From Vanrija pseudolonga (taxonomy: Eukaryota > Basidiomycota > Tremellomycetes > Trichosporonales > Trichosporonaceae): a stretch of DNA of 64,000 bases. Of this stretch, positions 33,961-46,600 are shown one piece after another (the first letter of the stretch is position 1; each line of letters opens with the position of its first letter). Position numbers and translations under genes: made by a program. The stretch covers positions 1-64,000 of the forward strand of contig NC_085852.1 in the NCBI RefSeq assembly GCF_020906515.1. The letters run 5' to 3'. The notes under the pieces are model-generated. The model saw nothing but the letters and a program-made list of their open reading frames with translations, made no database searches and was not told the origin of the DNA.

Positions 33961-34130
33961 TGCCACCACTCGCGAGCCCCAGCTCTTCACATCAGGACTG
34001 GCGGCATGGTGCCTCCCTACCCTTCCACCCAACACGACCGCTGCACACCGACCTTGATCATCGCAGCTCTTTCATTGCATGACAAAAACCAGACCCAACC
34101 ACTACCCCTCGACGCATTCGCCCCGCCGCC

Positions 34131-35852
34131 CTAGATGAGATACCTGAACCCTGCCTTCATGGCCACGGCCTCATCGGCGCCGTCGAGGGCCTCCATCCGG
34201 CGTGTACGATCAAGCACGTCGCCCCTCGATTCCCAGGCACTCTCTCCCGCCTCAAGCCGCTTGTTGAGGCGGACCAGGATCGTCCTGATGACGCAGCAGC
34301 CCGCGATGGTGAACAAGAACATGGCGGTCACGATGCCGTAAGACCCGCGGAAGCCGTTCGCCTTGTGGTTCCACACGTACGAGCCTGCCACGCTGCCGAG
34401 GTTGGACAGCGACGTGACCATTGCCAGGACGACGGCGCGTTTGGCCGGCGGACGGGGAAACGAAGAAGCGACCCACGACCAACTGCCCGTGTCAGAAGCG
34501 CCATCGATAGTAGATCCCACTTACACCACAATGTAACCCGCATACGAGCCAGTTTGGAGGAATAACCCTATGTAACGCCCCGCAGTGTTGTTCGTGCTCA
34601 TACAGATGACGAATCCCACGATGCCAAAGCAAATCGGGATGACAATGTGCCAGAACTGCGGGTCAGTCATAGCGCTCATATGCCCACCTACTTTCTCCTG
34701 CGTCCTGTCCGAGTGCCAAGCGTTGATCATGGAGACAATGACCGCAAACGCCCAAGGAGGGGCGCTGAGGAGGAGCGTAGGGACCACACCGAATCCAAGA
34801 GTGGCAGTGAGCGTTGGCTGGGATGTCAGCTTGGGCACTGCCGACACTATCTTACGAAGAAGGCGTTGAACGAGAGCCCAATGGTCCACGCGATAAGTGT
34901 GATGACAAAGACATAGACCTTGAAGTCCTTCACGGCCATGAGGAACCCGTCGAACACGCCCAGCTCGGATGAGTCCTCGTCGGCCTCTCCAACGTCCTCG
35001 GCCATGCGCAGCTGGGCGACTTGCAGCTCCTCCTCCGTGAACCATCTGGTGTTGGTGGGGAGATCAGGCAGCAAAATAGCGCCGATGATGGCGATGAAGA
35101 TGGTTATTCCGCCTTCGATGAAGAAGAGCCATGACCACGCCGCGTGGCCCAACACGCCGTCCAGGTTGGACAAGATGCCAGCGGCTAGGAGGCCCGAGAA
35201 TGCGTTTGAGATCAGGTTGCCGCCGAAGAGGATGGCGTTGCGCAGCGTGAGCTCGCGACGGGTATACCACTTTGAGAGAAGCAGCAGCGCGCCGGGCAGA
35301 AACGCGGCTTCCACAAAGCCAATGAAGAAACGGCACGCGACCATGCCTGCAAAGTTTGTCACGACGCCGGAGAGGACCGAGATGAGGCCCCAGAGGATCA
35401 TCTGGCGTCAGCCAAATTAGGGCACACTCCGACTCACCGCACACGAAATGTAGATTGAGGGACGGCTCATGCGGTTGACAATCATGTTAGACGGCACCTG
35501 CATGAGGATGTAACCGGCGTACAGAACGGACAAGCACGTCGCGTACTGCGTGTCGCTGAGCTTCAAGTCGGCCTGCAGGCCCTTGAGTCGCGCAGCCGCG
35601 ATGTTGTTACGGTCAAGGTAGTCTGCGGTGTCAGCGGCATCTCGGAGCGCACGTACTCATGATATAGATTAGCACGAAGATCGAACACCTGGCGTCGAGC
35701 TTGCGCTTGAGGCTCTTCTCGACGACCTTGCGCCGCTCGAGCGCGGCATTGGCCGCCTCGGCGGCGTTGACGTCGAGCTTGACGTCGAGCTTGCCGTCGA
35801 GCTGGACGTCTTCGACTTTGAAGTCGGTGTCATTGGCTGGTGCGAGGCTCAT
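34131..35852 (-). CDS. MFS carrier, Dal5/TNA1-type
   Basis: Major facilitator of the anion:cation symporter group, around 490 aa, start at 35852. The cytosolic N-terminus has a short KLDVKLDV repeat before KRKLDARCSIFVLIYIMNYLDRNNIAAARLKG, the classic first helix of this group. LSVLYAGYILMQVPSN and FFIGFVEAAFLPGALLLLSKWYTRRELTLRNA (split here for reference) are typical of helices 2-4, and RWFTEEELQVAQLRM of the central loop. Several introns of roughly 35-60 bp interrupt it; the first runs GTACGT ... ACCGCAG near 35621-35655. Relatives import nicotinate, vitamins, allantoate or other organic acids. It shares a 340-bp divergent promoter with the P450 at 36196, suggesting co-regulation. Confidence 0.88.
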
Positions 35853-36195
35853 GGCGGCCGTGGGATGTGGGGCATCTGGGCCCCGCGTGCCGGGTTCTTA
35901 TGTACCGCAACTCTTCTATTTCTGCTGCGAGACTTTCTCTCAGGAGTGGACGCCAGCCCCTAGCCGAGATAACGACTCCATTGGCCACCGCTGGTACCCG
36001 TTGAAGGTTGCCGAAGAAATGGACCGATAGTAGCCGCTGTGGTCTTGGCCCTTGTGCTGGCGTCCGCCGTCGGATAACAGCGGCCTCGCGGCTGTTGTCT
36101 TTGAGTTGTAGTTGGGAAGGGGTCAGCTGAAGGTGTCAGCGATGCGCATGCAAAAGCGCTAACATGCCAGAGGCGCAAACTTGCCCTCAACCCTC
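35853..36195. promoter_or_regulatory. Divergent promoter between MFS carrier and P450
   Basis: A 342-bp region between head-to-head genes. On the minus side CATAAG near 35895 lies about 45 bp from the MFS start. No clear TATA was seen on the plus side. Confidence 0.45.
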
Positions 36196-37920
36196 ATGTC
36201 CACCCGCACGATGAACTCGACCACCGATACCCTCCTAGACGTCCTCCCCGACCTCAAGTCGGCCAGCGGCGTCCTCCAACTCGTTGGCGTCCTCCAGCTA
36301 CTGATCGTCTCTGGTGGGTCTGTCTCTCCTACGTCCACCGCTCACACAAGGCCTGGTATGGACGTACCGCGAGCGCGGGTTCTGGTCGTCGTCGTCAGCC
36401 AACGCCGCCTGGATCCCCGGGCCAAAGGGCAGCATGTTCCGCGGCAACGTCGCCGAGCTCGACACCAAGGGCGAGAGCAGTGCCAAAGCCTGGATGTCGC
36501 TGTACCAGCGCTACGGCCCAGCATACGAGATGACCATCCCGTTCTTCCGGCTGCACATCATCAACCATCCCATCTACCTCGAGCACATCCAAAAGCACAA
36601 CAGCAAGAACTATGTGCGAGGGGCGTTCACCCGCAACGTATTTGGCGCGCTGCACCGCACTGGCGTGTTTGTCGCCGATGGCAAGGACCACGCGCTGCAG
36701 CGCAAGGTCGCGACACGCGCGTTCAGCAAGAAGAACTTTGAGACGCACATCACTGCGTCGCTGCATCACTGGCTCGGCGTGCTCATGCGGCTGCTCGACA
36801 AGATGGCGGACAAGGACCAGGCGTTCGACTTTCAAGAGCTCATGGGCAGGTTCATGTTCGCCCTGTTCCTGCGCGTCGCGTTCCACGAGGAGGCGATGGG
36901 GCTGGAGATTCTGTCCGATGAGTTGACAAGCCTGGACTCCATGCCCGACTATGTCGAGGCATTCGACAAGGCCCAGTTGCTGTTCGATCGCCGCCGCCGC
37001 GATCCCTTGTGGAAGATGACTGAGAAGCTGTCCGGTGAGGACAACGTGACCAAGCGTGCTGTGGACCTCTTCTACAGCCAGATCGACGGGCTCATCAAGA
37101 AGCGCCTCGACGCTATGCAAGACGGGTACAAGTCGAACCCCGACGCCGGCGTGGACCTGCTCGACCTCTTCCTCCAGCAGACGCAAGACACATACACGCT
37201 CGGCGGGATGATGTTCAGCTTCCTCTCGGCGGGGCGCGACACGACGGCGTTCAGCACGTCGTGGATGATGAAGGAGATCCTGCACCATGACAACGCGCAC
37301 CTCGACGCCGCTGCCAAGATCCGCGAGGAGCTCGAGCACGAAGGGTTCACCGGGTTCCTCGGCTACACCGACGCTCCAAAGCTCAAGTTTGCCAACGCGA
37401 TGTGGGACGAGACGGCGCGCCTCAACACCGTCTCGCCGGCGGGGCAGCTCGAGGCGGCCGAGGACGACGTGCTGCCCGCCATCCCCGAGTTCAATATTCC
37501 GCCGCGGGCGGTGAAGAAGTGAGTGAGGCAAAGTGTGGACGGTGCTGACACAAAGGGGCGACATTGTGAGCTACCAGAACTATGTCCTCTCCCGCATGCC
37601 CGAGGTCTGGGGCGACGACTGCGCGACGTTCAACCCGTACCGCTGGTTCAAGGAGACTGGCGAGACAGTCTCGTACTCCCCGTTCAGTGAGTTCTCGGCG
37701 AGGATGGCACTGACGAGCAGAGTACCACTCGTGGAACGCTGGCCCCCGCAGCTGCCTCGGCCGCGCGCTGGCGACGTACGAAGGCGTCGCGATCGTGTGC
37801 ACGATCCTGCAGCGCTTCGAGGTGGAGCTCGTGGACCCTGCCAAGGTATACGAGCCTTTGCCGGCGCTCAACATGGGCGTGAAGGGCGGGCTGTGGATGA
37901 AGGTGAAGCGGAGGGTGTAG
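36196..37920 (+). CDS. Cytochrome P450 (second), fatty-acid hydroxylase-like
   Basis: 538 aa from exons 36196-36313, 36351-37518, 37556-37686 and 37721-37920 (introns of 37, 37 and 34 bp; the first two end in AAG). A hydrophobic anchor precedes WIPGPKGS. The I-helix is LSAGRDTTAF, the K-helix DETARLN provides ExxR, VWGDDCATFNPYRW is the region before the heme, and WNAGPRSCLGRALA carries the Cys ligand near residue 484. The heme form with PR-S-CLGRALA and the overall order resemble the CYP52/CYP63 group of alkane and fatty-acid hydroxylases, but with Trp in place of the usual Phe at the start of the loop. Divergent from an MFS carrier and followed by a Zn2Cys6 gene. Omega-hydroxylation of a fatty acid is a plausible role, not shown. 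Confidence 0.9.
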
Positions 37921-38174
37921 TCGCCCCGCAGCATCCCCGTGTCAGTCAGAACCCAGCTCCTCAGCCCATGCATAGCCGATGTCCCGCCGCGTATCGTTGC
38001 AGATGTGTCCACTTTCGAGTCACGAGGCCGGCCGGATAGTTGCGGCCATTTTCCACCCTGAGTCCTTCGGCCCGAACCAGTTGCGGGGCAAGAGTGTGGA
38101 CCCCCATGTTCGCTGCTACCTCGGATCCATACATGACCTCGAGATGGCAGCGATCATAGAAGCCCACGTCCACA

Positions 38175-40628
38175 ATGAGTCCCTCAGATACGACAAGCTC
38201 TCCGCGCCCATCGCCCGCTGCTTTCCGGCGCGTCTACCGCGCGTGCGAAAACTGCCGCCAAAAGAAACACAAATGCAACCTCGACGCCGCGGACCCCAAG
38301 CCGCCGTGCTCGAGCTGTCGGAGAGCCAGCCAGCCGTGTGGTGGGTTCGCCGTGTAGTGACTTGCTGAATGTAGTGCTTCCAGCCCTAAAGCGCAAGGGC
38401 CGGCCACCGAAGCGGACGCGTGTGGACTTCGAGTCGCCACCGAGCGTCGCGCCGCCGCCGCCGGCTCCGCTCCCGACTTGGGAGGACAGCTCGCTGTTCT
38501 TGGATGATGGGGAGCCGCTCCCCCGCTCAGCGTCCCCAGAGGCGAGCCACCTACCGCCGCCGATCGCACAAGGATCGGTCAGCCACACCCTCGAGACCTT
38601 CCCAGTTCGCAACACGTCTGATGCGCTGCGGCTGCTGAACCAGGCCGGCGAGAAGCGTCCGACGGGCAAGACGAGACCTGCCGACAGCGGCCACCTCGGT
38701 GCACTGGGGCCGAACGCCTACGTCCTACTGCGCGAGGGCATGATCGAGCTGTCGACCATGTCGCGCCTGTTCGCCTTCTTCCTTGGCTCAGTGCACCCCA
38801 TCATGCCGCTCATCCCGTACGACCGTATCCCCATCACCCCCGACCAGCTCGTGGCCATGGCTGCCAGGGAGCCGTACCTCATGTCGGCCATCCTCGTCGT
38901 CACTGCTGGCCTGACACGCGAGTTGACGCTCCACCGTAAGCTGTGGCAGCGCGTGCAGAGCTTGTTCGCGGAGGTCGCGCTCCAGGGGACAGGGGCATCG
39001 ATCGACACAGTTGAGGGGCTGCTGTTACTCTCAGGTGCGCGTGGTCGACGAGCACACCCGCTTACCGACCAGAGTACCCGCCCAACATGGGTCAGAGGTC
39101 TGGGTCACAGCACGAGGATCGCATGTGCTGGATGACACTGGGTATAGTGGGTACCCAACGCTCCCCAGGGACTGACGCCAGGCAATACGCCTCGGATACC
39201 TGCTTGGCCTCGACCAGCTGTCCGTCCAGAACGAGGACGACGACGACAGCGTGACTGTCAGCCGAGATCGCGGACTGGTCGCTTGGCGGTGTAAGTGACG
39301 CCGCGTGCTCAGCGCTCACGCCAGACTGCTACTGCCTCGACCGCCAGATCTCGATCCAGGCAGGCAAGGCATTCTGGCACCGCGGCCCCGGCATGACCTA
39401 CCAGCACATGCACGCCGACGCGGCGCTCGACTACCCCGAACTCACTGCCATCCCGGGCGTACAGGAGGACTATGCCTCCTACCTCCAGTGCCTGATGCAC
39501 CTCACCCAGGTGCTGACGAACGCGCACGATCTGCTGTACCCGTCCAAGAGCCGGTCTATTGCGCTGGCGAAGGCCGAGCACTACTACAAGCACATTGACG
39601 ACTTTACAGACAGTGAGTGGGTTATGTAGGCTCCACTAACTCCAAGCCCTCGCTGCGTTCCGGACTCGCTGGCAATCCAAGGTGTGGAGGACGTACCCAA
39701 TCAACGAATGCGTGTGGATATCCTTCGTAAGCACTGGTGGCCGGGGCCGAGCTGACACGTCTCCAGCACCACGTCCGCCTCTACATCTACGCCTTCTCAC
39801 TGCAGGCGTATATGCAGAGAGTGCGCGCGCAAGCAGGTAACACCCGACCAATCGACTACTTCCCCGCAGGGATGATGGGCTGTTAGGACGCGAGGTTCAT
39901 CGTCGAGGCGGTGGATGCCGCGGTGGGTGGAGTCCGAATGGTGCCAGCACCGCTGATATTTGACCCAGGCCGACGTCCTCCGCTTGGCAATAGGCAGGCT
40001 GCAGCCTTCAGGGGTAAGCTCATCCTCTCCCAGCCACTAACCCCAGGCTTTCTCATCCCTCCCACTGCGGTACTTCCTTTTCTTCAACCACGCCGCAGTC
40101 TTCCTCCTCAAGGCGTCGGTGGTGGTGCCGCTTCCTCAATCTCAAAAGCGCACCATCCTGCACCTGGTGCGCACGCTCACAAAGAGCATGTCGAGTGCGT
40201 CCCTGGATCCGAATCATCCAGCAGTACGATACTCTGCAGCCCTACGCAGCCTGCTCGGCAGAGTATGCAGGGACCAGGATGTCCAGAGCCCCGGGTCGAC
40301 ACGGCCGTCGTCCCCGCGACGTCAGGCCAGCCCCGCCGACCAGGCACACTCGTACCCCGACCTGTCGTCGATTCTTGGGAGCATGGAGACGCCCTTTGTT
40401 CCCGAGCGCCCGTTCCACAATGTCGCCGCTGAGATTGACCTGTTGTTGGGACTCGCGCCCGCCGACGTGTCGATCAACCCGACGCCCGCGTCGGCAGAGG
40501 GCGACCTCACCGGCCTTCTGCCACCCTCGGACCCCTTCGCGTCGTTCTTTAGCAACGAGGACGGGCATTTGTGGGAAGCGATCTCATCGACTGATATGGA
40601 GTGGAGTGCGGTGAACGACGAGTTGTAG
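38175..40628 (+). CDS. Zn2Cys6 fungal transcription factor
   Basis: Nuclear regulator, roughly 680-700 aa, about nine or ten exons; the first are 38175-38340 and 38384-39034. The binuclear cluster is complete near residues 24-55: CENCRQKKHKC, a spacer with a KPP, CSSC and a last Cys after RRASQP. A basic linker KRKGRPPKR follows. The middle (38.7-40.1 kb) has the fungal transcription factor domain: FFLGSVHPIMPLIPYDRI, then AIRLGYLLGLDQ and a YCYCLDRQISI helix. The C-terminus is acidic and Ser/Pro-rich (FASFFSNEDGHLWEAISSTDMEW), likely an activation domain. It sits downstream of the second P450, 255 bp from its stop, and tail-to-tail with a cytochrome b5, so it is a candidate local regulator of the P450/transport genes. 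Confidence 0.87.
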
Positions 40629-40801
40629 CGAGACACATGCAACACAATTACAACAACTTTGCGAGGAGCATCGCGGCTATCAGGAAGGCAATGGCTACCA
40701 CACCGAGTGCGCCTCGTCGGGGGCCACGCTGGTGGCATAGAGCAGGTGCTATTTCAGAATGTGCCCTCTCTCCATCACTAACCGCCTGCCACTCGCGTTA
40801 G

Positions 40802-41160
40802 TCACATCGCCTCCAGTCTCTTCAGACCCACCTCGGGGCAGTATCCCACCAAGTAGTCCTTCATCAACTCCCTCGCCTCGTCGGAGTGCTGGACGTCATC
40901 CCACGCCTTGGTGGCATCGCGACCACCCTCGCCAAGTAGCACGAGGTCTCCTCCCGGATGCTGCTTGTCTCAGCAGCGCATACTCAGTTCACTACCCCGA
41001 CCCACTTCGTGGACAAAGTCGTGGACATCGTACACTGCCGCAGTCAGTCACGTGATCAGGAACACACAACCTCACCTTTGCCGTGGATCAAGAGATGCAA
41101 GTTGCTCTTGTGGGCGAGTTGAGACAGCTCGCTGATCGTAAACTGCTTCAGGAGGGTCAT
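40802..41160 (-). CDS. Small cytochrome b5-like protein
   Basis: A small gene missed by single-exon reading: exons 41160-41076, 41034-41006 and 40960-40802 (introns of 41 and 45 bp) join to 90 aa. The product is a complete cytochrome b5 heme domain: [26 protein letters not shown] (given in part), then [13 protein letters not shown] with the first heme His in HPGG, and [19 protein letters not shown] with the second His. No membrane anchor follows; the protein ends KRLEAM. The second intron has acceptors AAG and CAG three bases apart; the CAG choice gives the family form EHPGG. Cytochromes b5 supply electrons to P450s, desaturases and hydroxylases. Its position between two P450 loci and beside the regulator suggests a dedicated partner. 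A splice at GTGGGT near the end could add a C-terminal extension that I could not define. Confidence 0.8.
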
Positions 41161-41327
41161 TGTGGTGCCAATGGTATGAGGGGCAACGTTTCTTGGCTCG
41201 ACTGCTGCATTTCAAGCTGCCCAAAGGTGTTGTCCAAGAAATGGCCGCATGTAGCCGGCTCGGCTACTATCGGACATGGTAATGAGCCCCTCAGATATAC
41301 AACCTCCCTAGGGCGCGGAGACAAGTA

Positions 41328-43125
41328 TCACTGTCGCGGCACCCGCGCGGCCTGCACAAGGATCACACAAACCAATGCGATCAAATACAGGCCGGCGGCA
41401 ACGACGAAGAGTGTGGGCGGGTACCACCCGATAGTTGCTCCAAACACGGTGTTGAACAGCAGCGAGTTGAGCAGAGTTCCGCCAACGGCTGAGAGCACCG
41501 CACTGGCGCCAAAGATGCGGCCTGCCGGTCGCTCGGGAGGTCCGAGCTCGAGCAAGAGTGGGTTGAGCACCAGTGATCCAGGCGCTCCCGCAAGGGCGAC
41601 GGCTGTGCCGATGGCATATGGCCAAAAGGAGCCGGCCGAGTTGGCGCCTTTGGCAATGTACCCCAAGCACTCTATGAGGATGGACGTGCCGAGAAACACG
41701 AGGTCGGCGACGATGTTAGCTCTGGTCTGGAGAGATTCTGCATCACCGCCGCCGTCAGAGAGCAGCGGCGCCTCTTCCGAGGTGTCGCCGTGCGCGGTAG
41801 CCACGATACGTTTGACCAAGAATGGCTTGACGACAAATCGATACACTGTACACACATCAGCGCTGCCTGATGATCCGACTCACGCGGAATGATGGAGCAG
41901 ACGGTTGCGGTGCGCCACATGGCTATCAGCGAGGCGCGACGGCCGAGCTCGACCTGGCCCCAGCCAAAGGAGAACATGACGTACTGGACTTCGGGGCTCT
42001 CTTCCTGACTAGGTCAGTCACGCATGTGGAGTTCTACTCACACGCGCGAGAGCGAGCAGGAATATGACAGAAGCGAGATAGAACAGGTTCCAGTCTCTTC
42101 CTTTGCGAGTGTCGCCGGGTTGGCGGGGGACAGGCCGGAAGACGGCCAACGACTCCAGGGGAGCCAGTGAGTGCCGCATAAGGGTGTGGGAAGCCCGTCT
42201 GATCACGCGGCCGAGGCGAGCACAGGACGAGCGTTGGGCGCCGCCGTCACCTGCTGCTCCGGGTCTCCCAGAACGTTGGAGAGCTGCTGAGGCTTGAGAC
42301 GCCTCCGCCTGGGCCGTGTCACGTTTATCCTTGGACAGCGACTCGGGAATGACCAACCACACAAATAAGCCGAAGATTATCTGCAGTCCCAGTGTGAACT
42401 CGAATGGCAGCAGCCTAGTGTCAGCGTGCCAAAGTCGCCCAAACCTACCGGTCACCAGAAGCGCTGACGAGCGCGGGCCCAATCATTGGCGCCGCGACAG
42501 CGATGGCAGCCGCCACCGTGCTGAACCCCACCGTGTTGATGGCCATGTTGTCGACCGAGGTGACGTCGGCGAGGTATGCAGTGTAGACTGCGGCGAGGAG
42601 GGGCTCTCCTCCGAGCAGCCCATCGACGACTGGGCCAACGTACAGCACGGATCCGCCGGTACGCACCATGGACTGTGGGAAGACGAGCACGTGAAGAAAC
42701 GACAGCCCCTTCAGCGCTTGGCCGACCACGGCGACTGTCAAGATCCTGCAGCGCCCGACACGGTCGGACAGGCTCGACCATGCGGCCGTCGTCGCTGCGC
42801 CCAGGAGGTCCGAGGCCACATGCGACACCATGTTGATGTGTGCCACCCGTCTCTGCACTTTGACGCTTCGTTTGCATGTCTCGAGGTCCCATCCGGCGTC
42901 ATCTCGGGTAAGCGCGCCTGTCAACCCTCCCCAGGACTCACGCCTCGAGATGGTCGGCCTACTTGCAATCGGCTCGACAACATGACACACAAGCCGGATC
43001 ATCTCCTCCCGCCGAGAGGCTGCGGGAATGACAAGCGTCGCTGTGAGGCCTATCACAATAGCGTACACCCAGACAACGTGTGCTTTACGATGCCATCGCA
43101 GTGCGGTTCGCGGTGCTGGGTCCAT
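41328..43125 (-). CDS. MFS transporter, SLC46/tetracycline-resistance-like
   Basis: Major facilitator, about 520-540 aa, start 43125, stop 41328, several introns (near 42910-42945, 42425-42450, 42010-42045 and 41848-41882). The first helix WHRKAHVVWVYAIVIGLTATLVIPAA and the segment LLGAATTAAWSSLSDRVGRCRIL carry the A-motif (G-x-x-SDRxGR). A long cytosolic loop rich in Ser/Arg separates the two halves, followed by ARVSEESPEVQYVMFSFGW and a second loop with DTSEEAPLLSDGGGD, a di-leucine-like sorting signal seen in vacuolar carriers. Relatives in basidiomycetes lie in the SLC46/TCR-like MFS group. Divergent from the ABCC exporter across 570 bp. Substrate unknown; a vacuolar location is possible. 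Confidence 0.83.
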
Positions 43126-43698
43126 CGGTGATAAAGAGTGTGACGAGTGTGATGCGATGATGACAAACGATGCGCCGAGCCCATCACACTATCAGCGGCC
43201 TTGTTGATAGTATGGCCATGTTCGGCTTCAGCACGTAATGGTCGTTAACCATTCTAAAGATAAGTGAATGCCGTGAGATGCCACCACGAGGTGTGCCGCT
43301 AGTGGATGCGGGGCCAGCATGAAGTGCGTCATGCCTGTGCCATTCCTTGATTCGTCTCCAACCACTGATAAGCGTGGTGCCTAGGATGGATGCACCACGA
43401 GGTGCCCATCTCCCTCCCGGCTCTCCCGGCTCTCCCCACTCGAGTATTAACTCTACAACCCATATTAGCAGCACTGTGCGGGGCCAGCGGTCGGAGCAGT
43501 CCGCTGGCTGCTGCGACGCCAATGAGACGCTAGCAATGGTCGTCGTGGTTGATCACGAGCTCATCAGTTCCGCAGTAGCCCGCATTCGTGCTAGCCCTCC
43601 GAGACACCAACGGCGGCAACGGCGAGGAGGTCATCCGCTAGACGGTAAGCAAGATTGTTCGAGCCGTGTCCCCCAACACAACAATCTCTCCCTCTCCT
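43126..43698. promoter_or_regulatory. Divergent promoter between MFS and ABCC genes
   Basis: A 570-bp region between head-to-head transporter genes. No gene seen. The plus-side leader before 43699 is C/T-rich (CAATCTCTCCCTCTCC). Confidence 0.45.
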
Positions 43699-46600
43699 AT
43701 GGCAGACCAACCTGCTTCACATCTCCCCCGGGCGGACACGGAGGGCCCCAGCATGGAGCTGTCTGATTTGAGTACAGCAACACGGTGGGTGCATGGTGTT
43801 CAAAGAGCCAAGCTCATGAACAGCTGGAAGCGCTTCAAGGCCAGATATGCAGCCTCACCTCCGCCAGTGTCGGTTGACGACGCGCCCGATATTCCTCTTG
43901 CACACGCGTCGTACATATCAAGGCTGACATTCTATGCAAGTGCGCATGGGCAGAGCCATGCTGACATCAGTGGATGGACTCGCTCCTGCTGCGTGGATTC
44001 AAACGGCCGCTCGAATCGTCTGATCTGTGGCAACTGGACGAGACGCGTCAAGGTGGGGCAGGCGTGGCCCCCTATCCATTGTCATCAGCACTAAACACCC
44101 CCAGCCGGCCCTCTTGCCGACCGCCTCCTGGCCAACATTGACAAGCGTCAGGCCGAGGCCAGGGCGTACAATGCGTCACTGAGCACGGTCAATCCGTCTG
44201 TCCTCCGGCAGATTCAGTGGATCGTGCGCGGCGCGACCCAGTCCGGGCTGCCGAAAAACCTAGGCTCGTTCGGGCCAGTCGACACGCTTGTCCATCGTGT
44301 CCGGTCCCAGCACGCCGAGTGGCAGCAGCACTCGGGTAAGCGGGGCGGTGGAATAACCCTCGCGCGTGCCCTGATCGACACGTTCCCATCGCTATGGACG
44401 GCCCTGCCATACAAGGCCTGCGCAGATGCTGCTGCCATGCTGAACCCCCTTCTCACCAAGGCCATTATCCGATTCAGCCAGCAGGGTGGGGGATTGGGAC
44501 AAGCAGTCACTAACCCAGCCCAGAATATGCCGCCACGCACGCGTCGCCCAGCTCGGAGCGTCGTTCGAAGTCGCCGGGCATGGGTCGCGGCATCGCCATG
44601 ACACTGGGCCTCTTCCTGCTATTCCTGTTCCAGGCGCTGGTCCAAGGGCAGTTTCAGCTTGTTGTGTCTCAGGAGGGCCTGAAGGCAAAGGCTGGCCTCT
44701 CGCAGGCGCTGTACACCGCTGCTGTACGGCACACCGTGTCGGCGCGCGCCCAGCACCTGACTGGCAAGCTCGTCACCCACCTCTCGGCCGACATCGGGCG
44801 CGTCGCGCTTGCCCCTCGATTCGTCATTGGCATGATAGTAACGCCGGTGACTCTGGCCGCCGTCCTCATCCTGCTGTGCATCCAGATTGGCGTAGCTGGC
44901 ATCATTGGCTTTGTGGCCGTCGTCGTAGCCATGCCCATCACAAACTGGCTGACGAGACAAACCTTCAAGCAGCGCAAACAGTCGACCGAGTTCACGACCG
45001 CGCGCTCAAAGCTGCTGCAGGAGCTGCTCGCATCCATGGCAGCCGTCAAGATGTTCACGTACGAGCTCCCCTTCCTCGCGCGCCTCGACACCATCCGCCA
45101 GTCGGAGATGAAGGGCGTCCGCAACATCAACTTTTTGAGCGCGACAACGCTATGTGTCTTCGAGTCGCTGCCTCTGGTCGGCTCGGTGTTTGCCTTCATC
45201 ATGTACTCTGCACTCCACCCGCACATGGATGTCGCAAACCTGTTCACGGCCTTGACCTACTTCAATCTACTGCAGGGCCCCCTCTATTCAATCCCAGCAG
45301 CTCTGGCGTCTCCTGCCGACGCCACCAATGCCCTCCAGCGGCTATCACCGGTATTTGAGGCTGAGCAGCGTAGGGACGAGTCACCTTCTATCGACCCGCA
45401 GCTTGATGTTGGCATCCGAGTGCGCCATGCCTCATTCCAGTGGGAGCACGCAGGGGCTAGCAAGGTAGAAAAGAGCGGCGACCCCTTGTCCGAACCGTTC
45501 GCCGTCCGCGATCTCAGTCTTGAGGTCCCTCGCGGTCGACTGGCTGCCATTATCGGCCCGGTGGGGTCAGGCAAGAGCAGCATCCTCCAAGGCGTCCTCG
45601 GGGACATGCGGTCAATGGACGACAAAGGCGCCGTTCTGTTCGGTGGGCGGACGGCTTACTGCCCCCAGGTTCCGTGGATCCAGAACGCTACACTCCGCGA
45701 CAACGTCGTGTTCGGACAGCCGTGGAATGAGGACCGGTACTGGCGCTGCATAGCCCAGGCTAGCCTGACCGCCGACTTGGACATCCTCCCTGACCGAGAC
45801 CACACCGAGGTGAGTGCTGCAGCACAGCCAGCGGCTGATGTTCAGATTGGTGAGAAAGGTATCAACTTGTCCGGTGGCCAGAAGCAGCGCATAAGCATTG
45901 CCCGTGCTCTGTACTACGATGCCGAGGTCTTTGTGAGTCGTCGCAGCATGGCTCAACACTGAAGCAAAGCTTCTCGATGACCCGCTCAGTGCTCTGGATG
46001 CCCATGTCGGCAAGGCCGTGTTCAACAACGCCATTCTCGAGCTGTGTGCTCGTGGCAAATCTGTATTGCTTGTCACCCACGGACTGCACCTGCTTCCACA
46101 CGTCGACTACATTTATTCCGTGTCTGATGGGCGTATTGTCGAGCAAGGAACATACAGCGACTTGAAGGCATCCCCATCATTCACAACTCTGATTGACACC
46201 TTTGGCGGCCGGGAAGAGGTCGCCGGCGATCCCAAGGCCAACAACGACCCAAAGGCCCATGACCAAGCCGCTGGTGCGGGTGCGACCGGTTCAGACAAGG
46301 CAAGAGACGCATCCAAGATGAAGGGCCGCCTCACCGTGGCCGAAAAGCGCGTGACGGGGGCGGTAGGCCCCTACGTCTACTGGGGGTACATAGTCGCGGC
46401 CAACGTGCTGTGGCTCATCCCCCTTGCGTTACTTATCGTCCTATCTCAAGGAGCTCAGATCATGTCGACGTGCGTCAAGTTACGCGTGACTCGCTGACTG
46501 ACGCGCAGCATCTGGCTGACGTACTGGGAAGCAAACAGCCTGCACCGCCAGCCGGCATTCTACCAAGGAATCTACGCCATGACTGGCGTCCTCTCCGCCT

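Noticed and set aside
36395-37564. 389-codon minus-strand frame opposite the second P450
   Set aside because: Antisense shadow of a clear P450 exon; composition is Glu/Val/Arg-biased with no domain.
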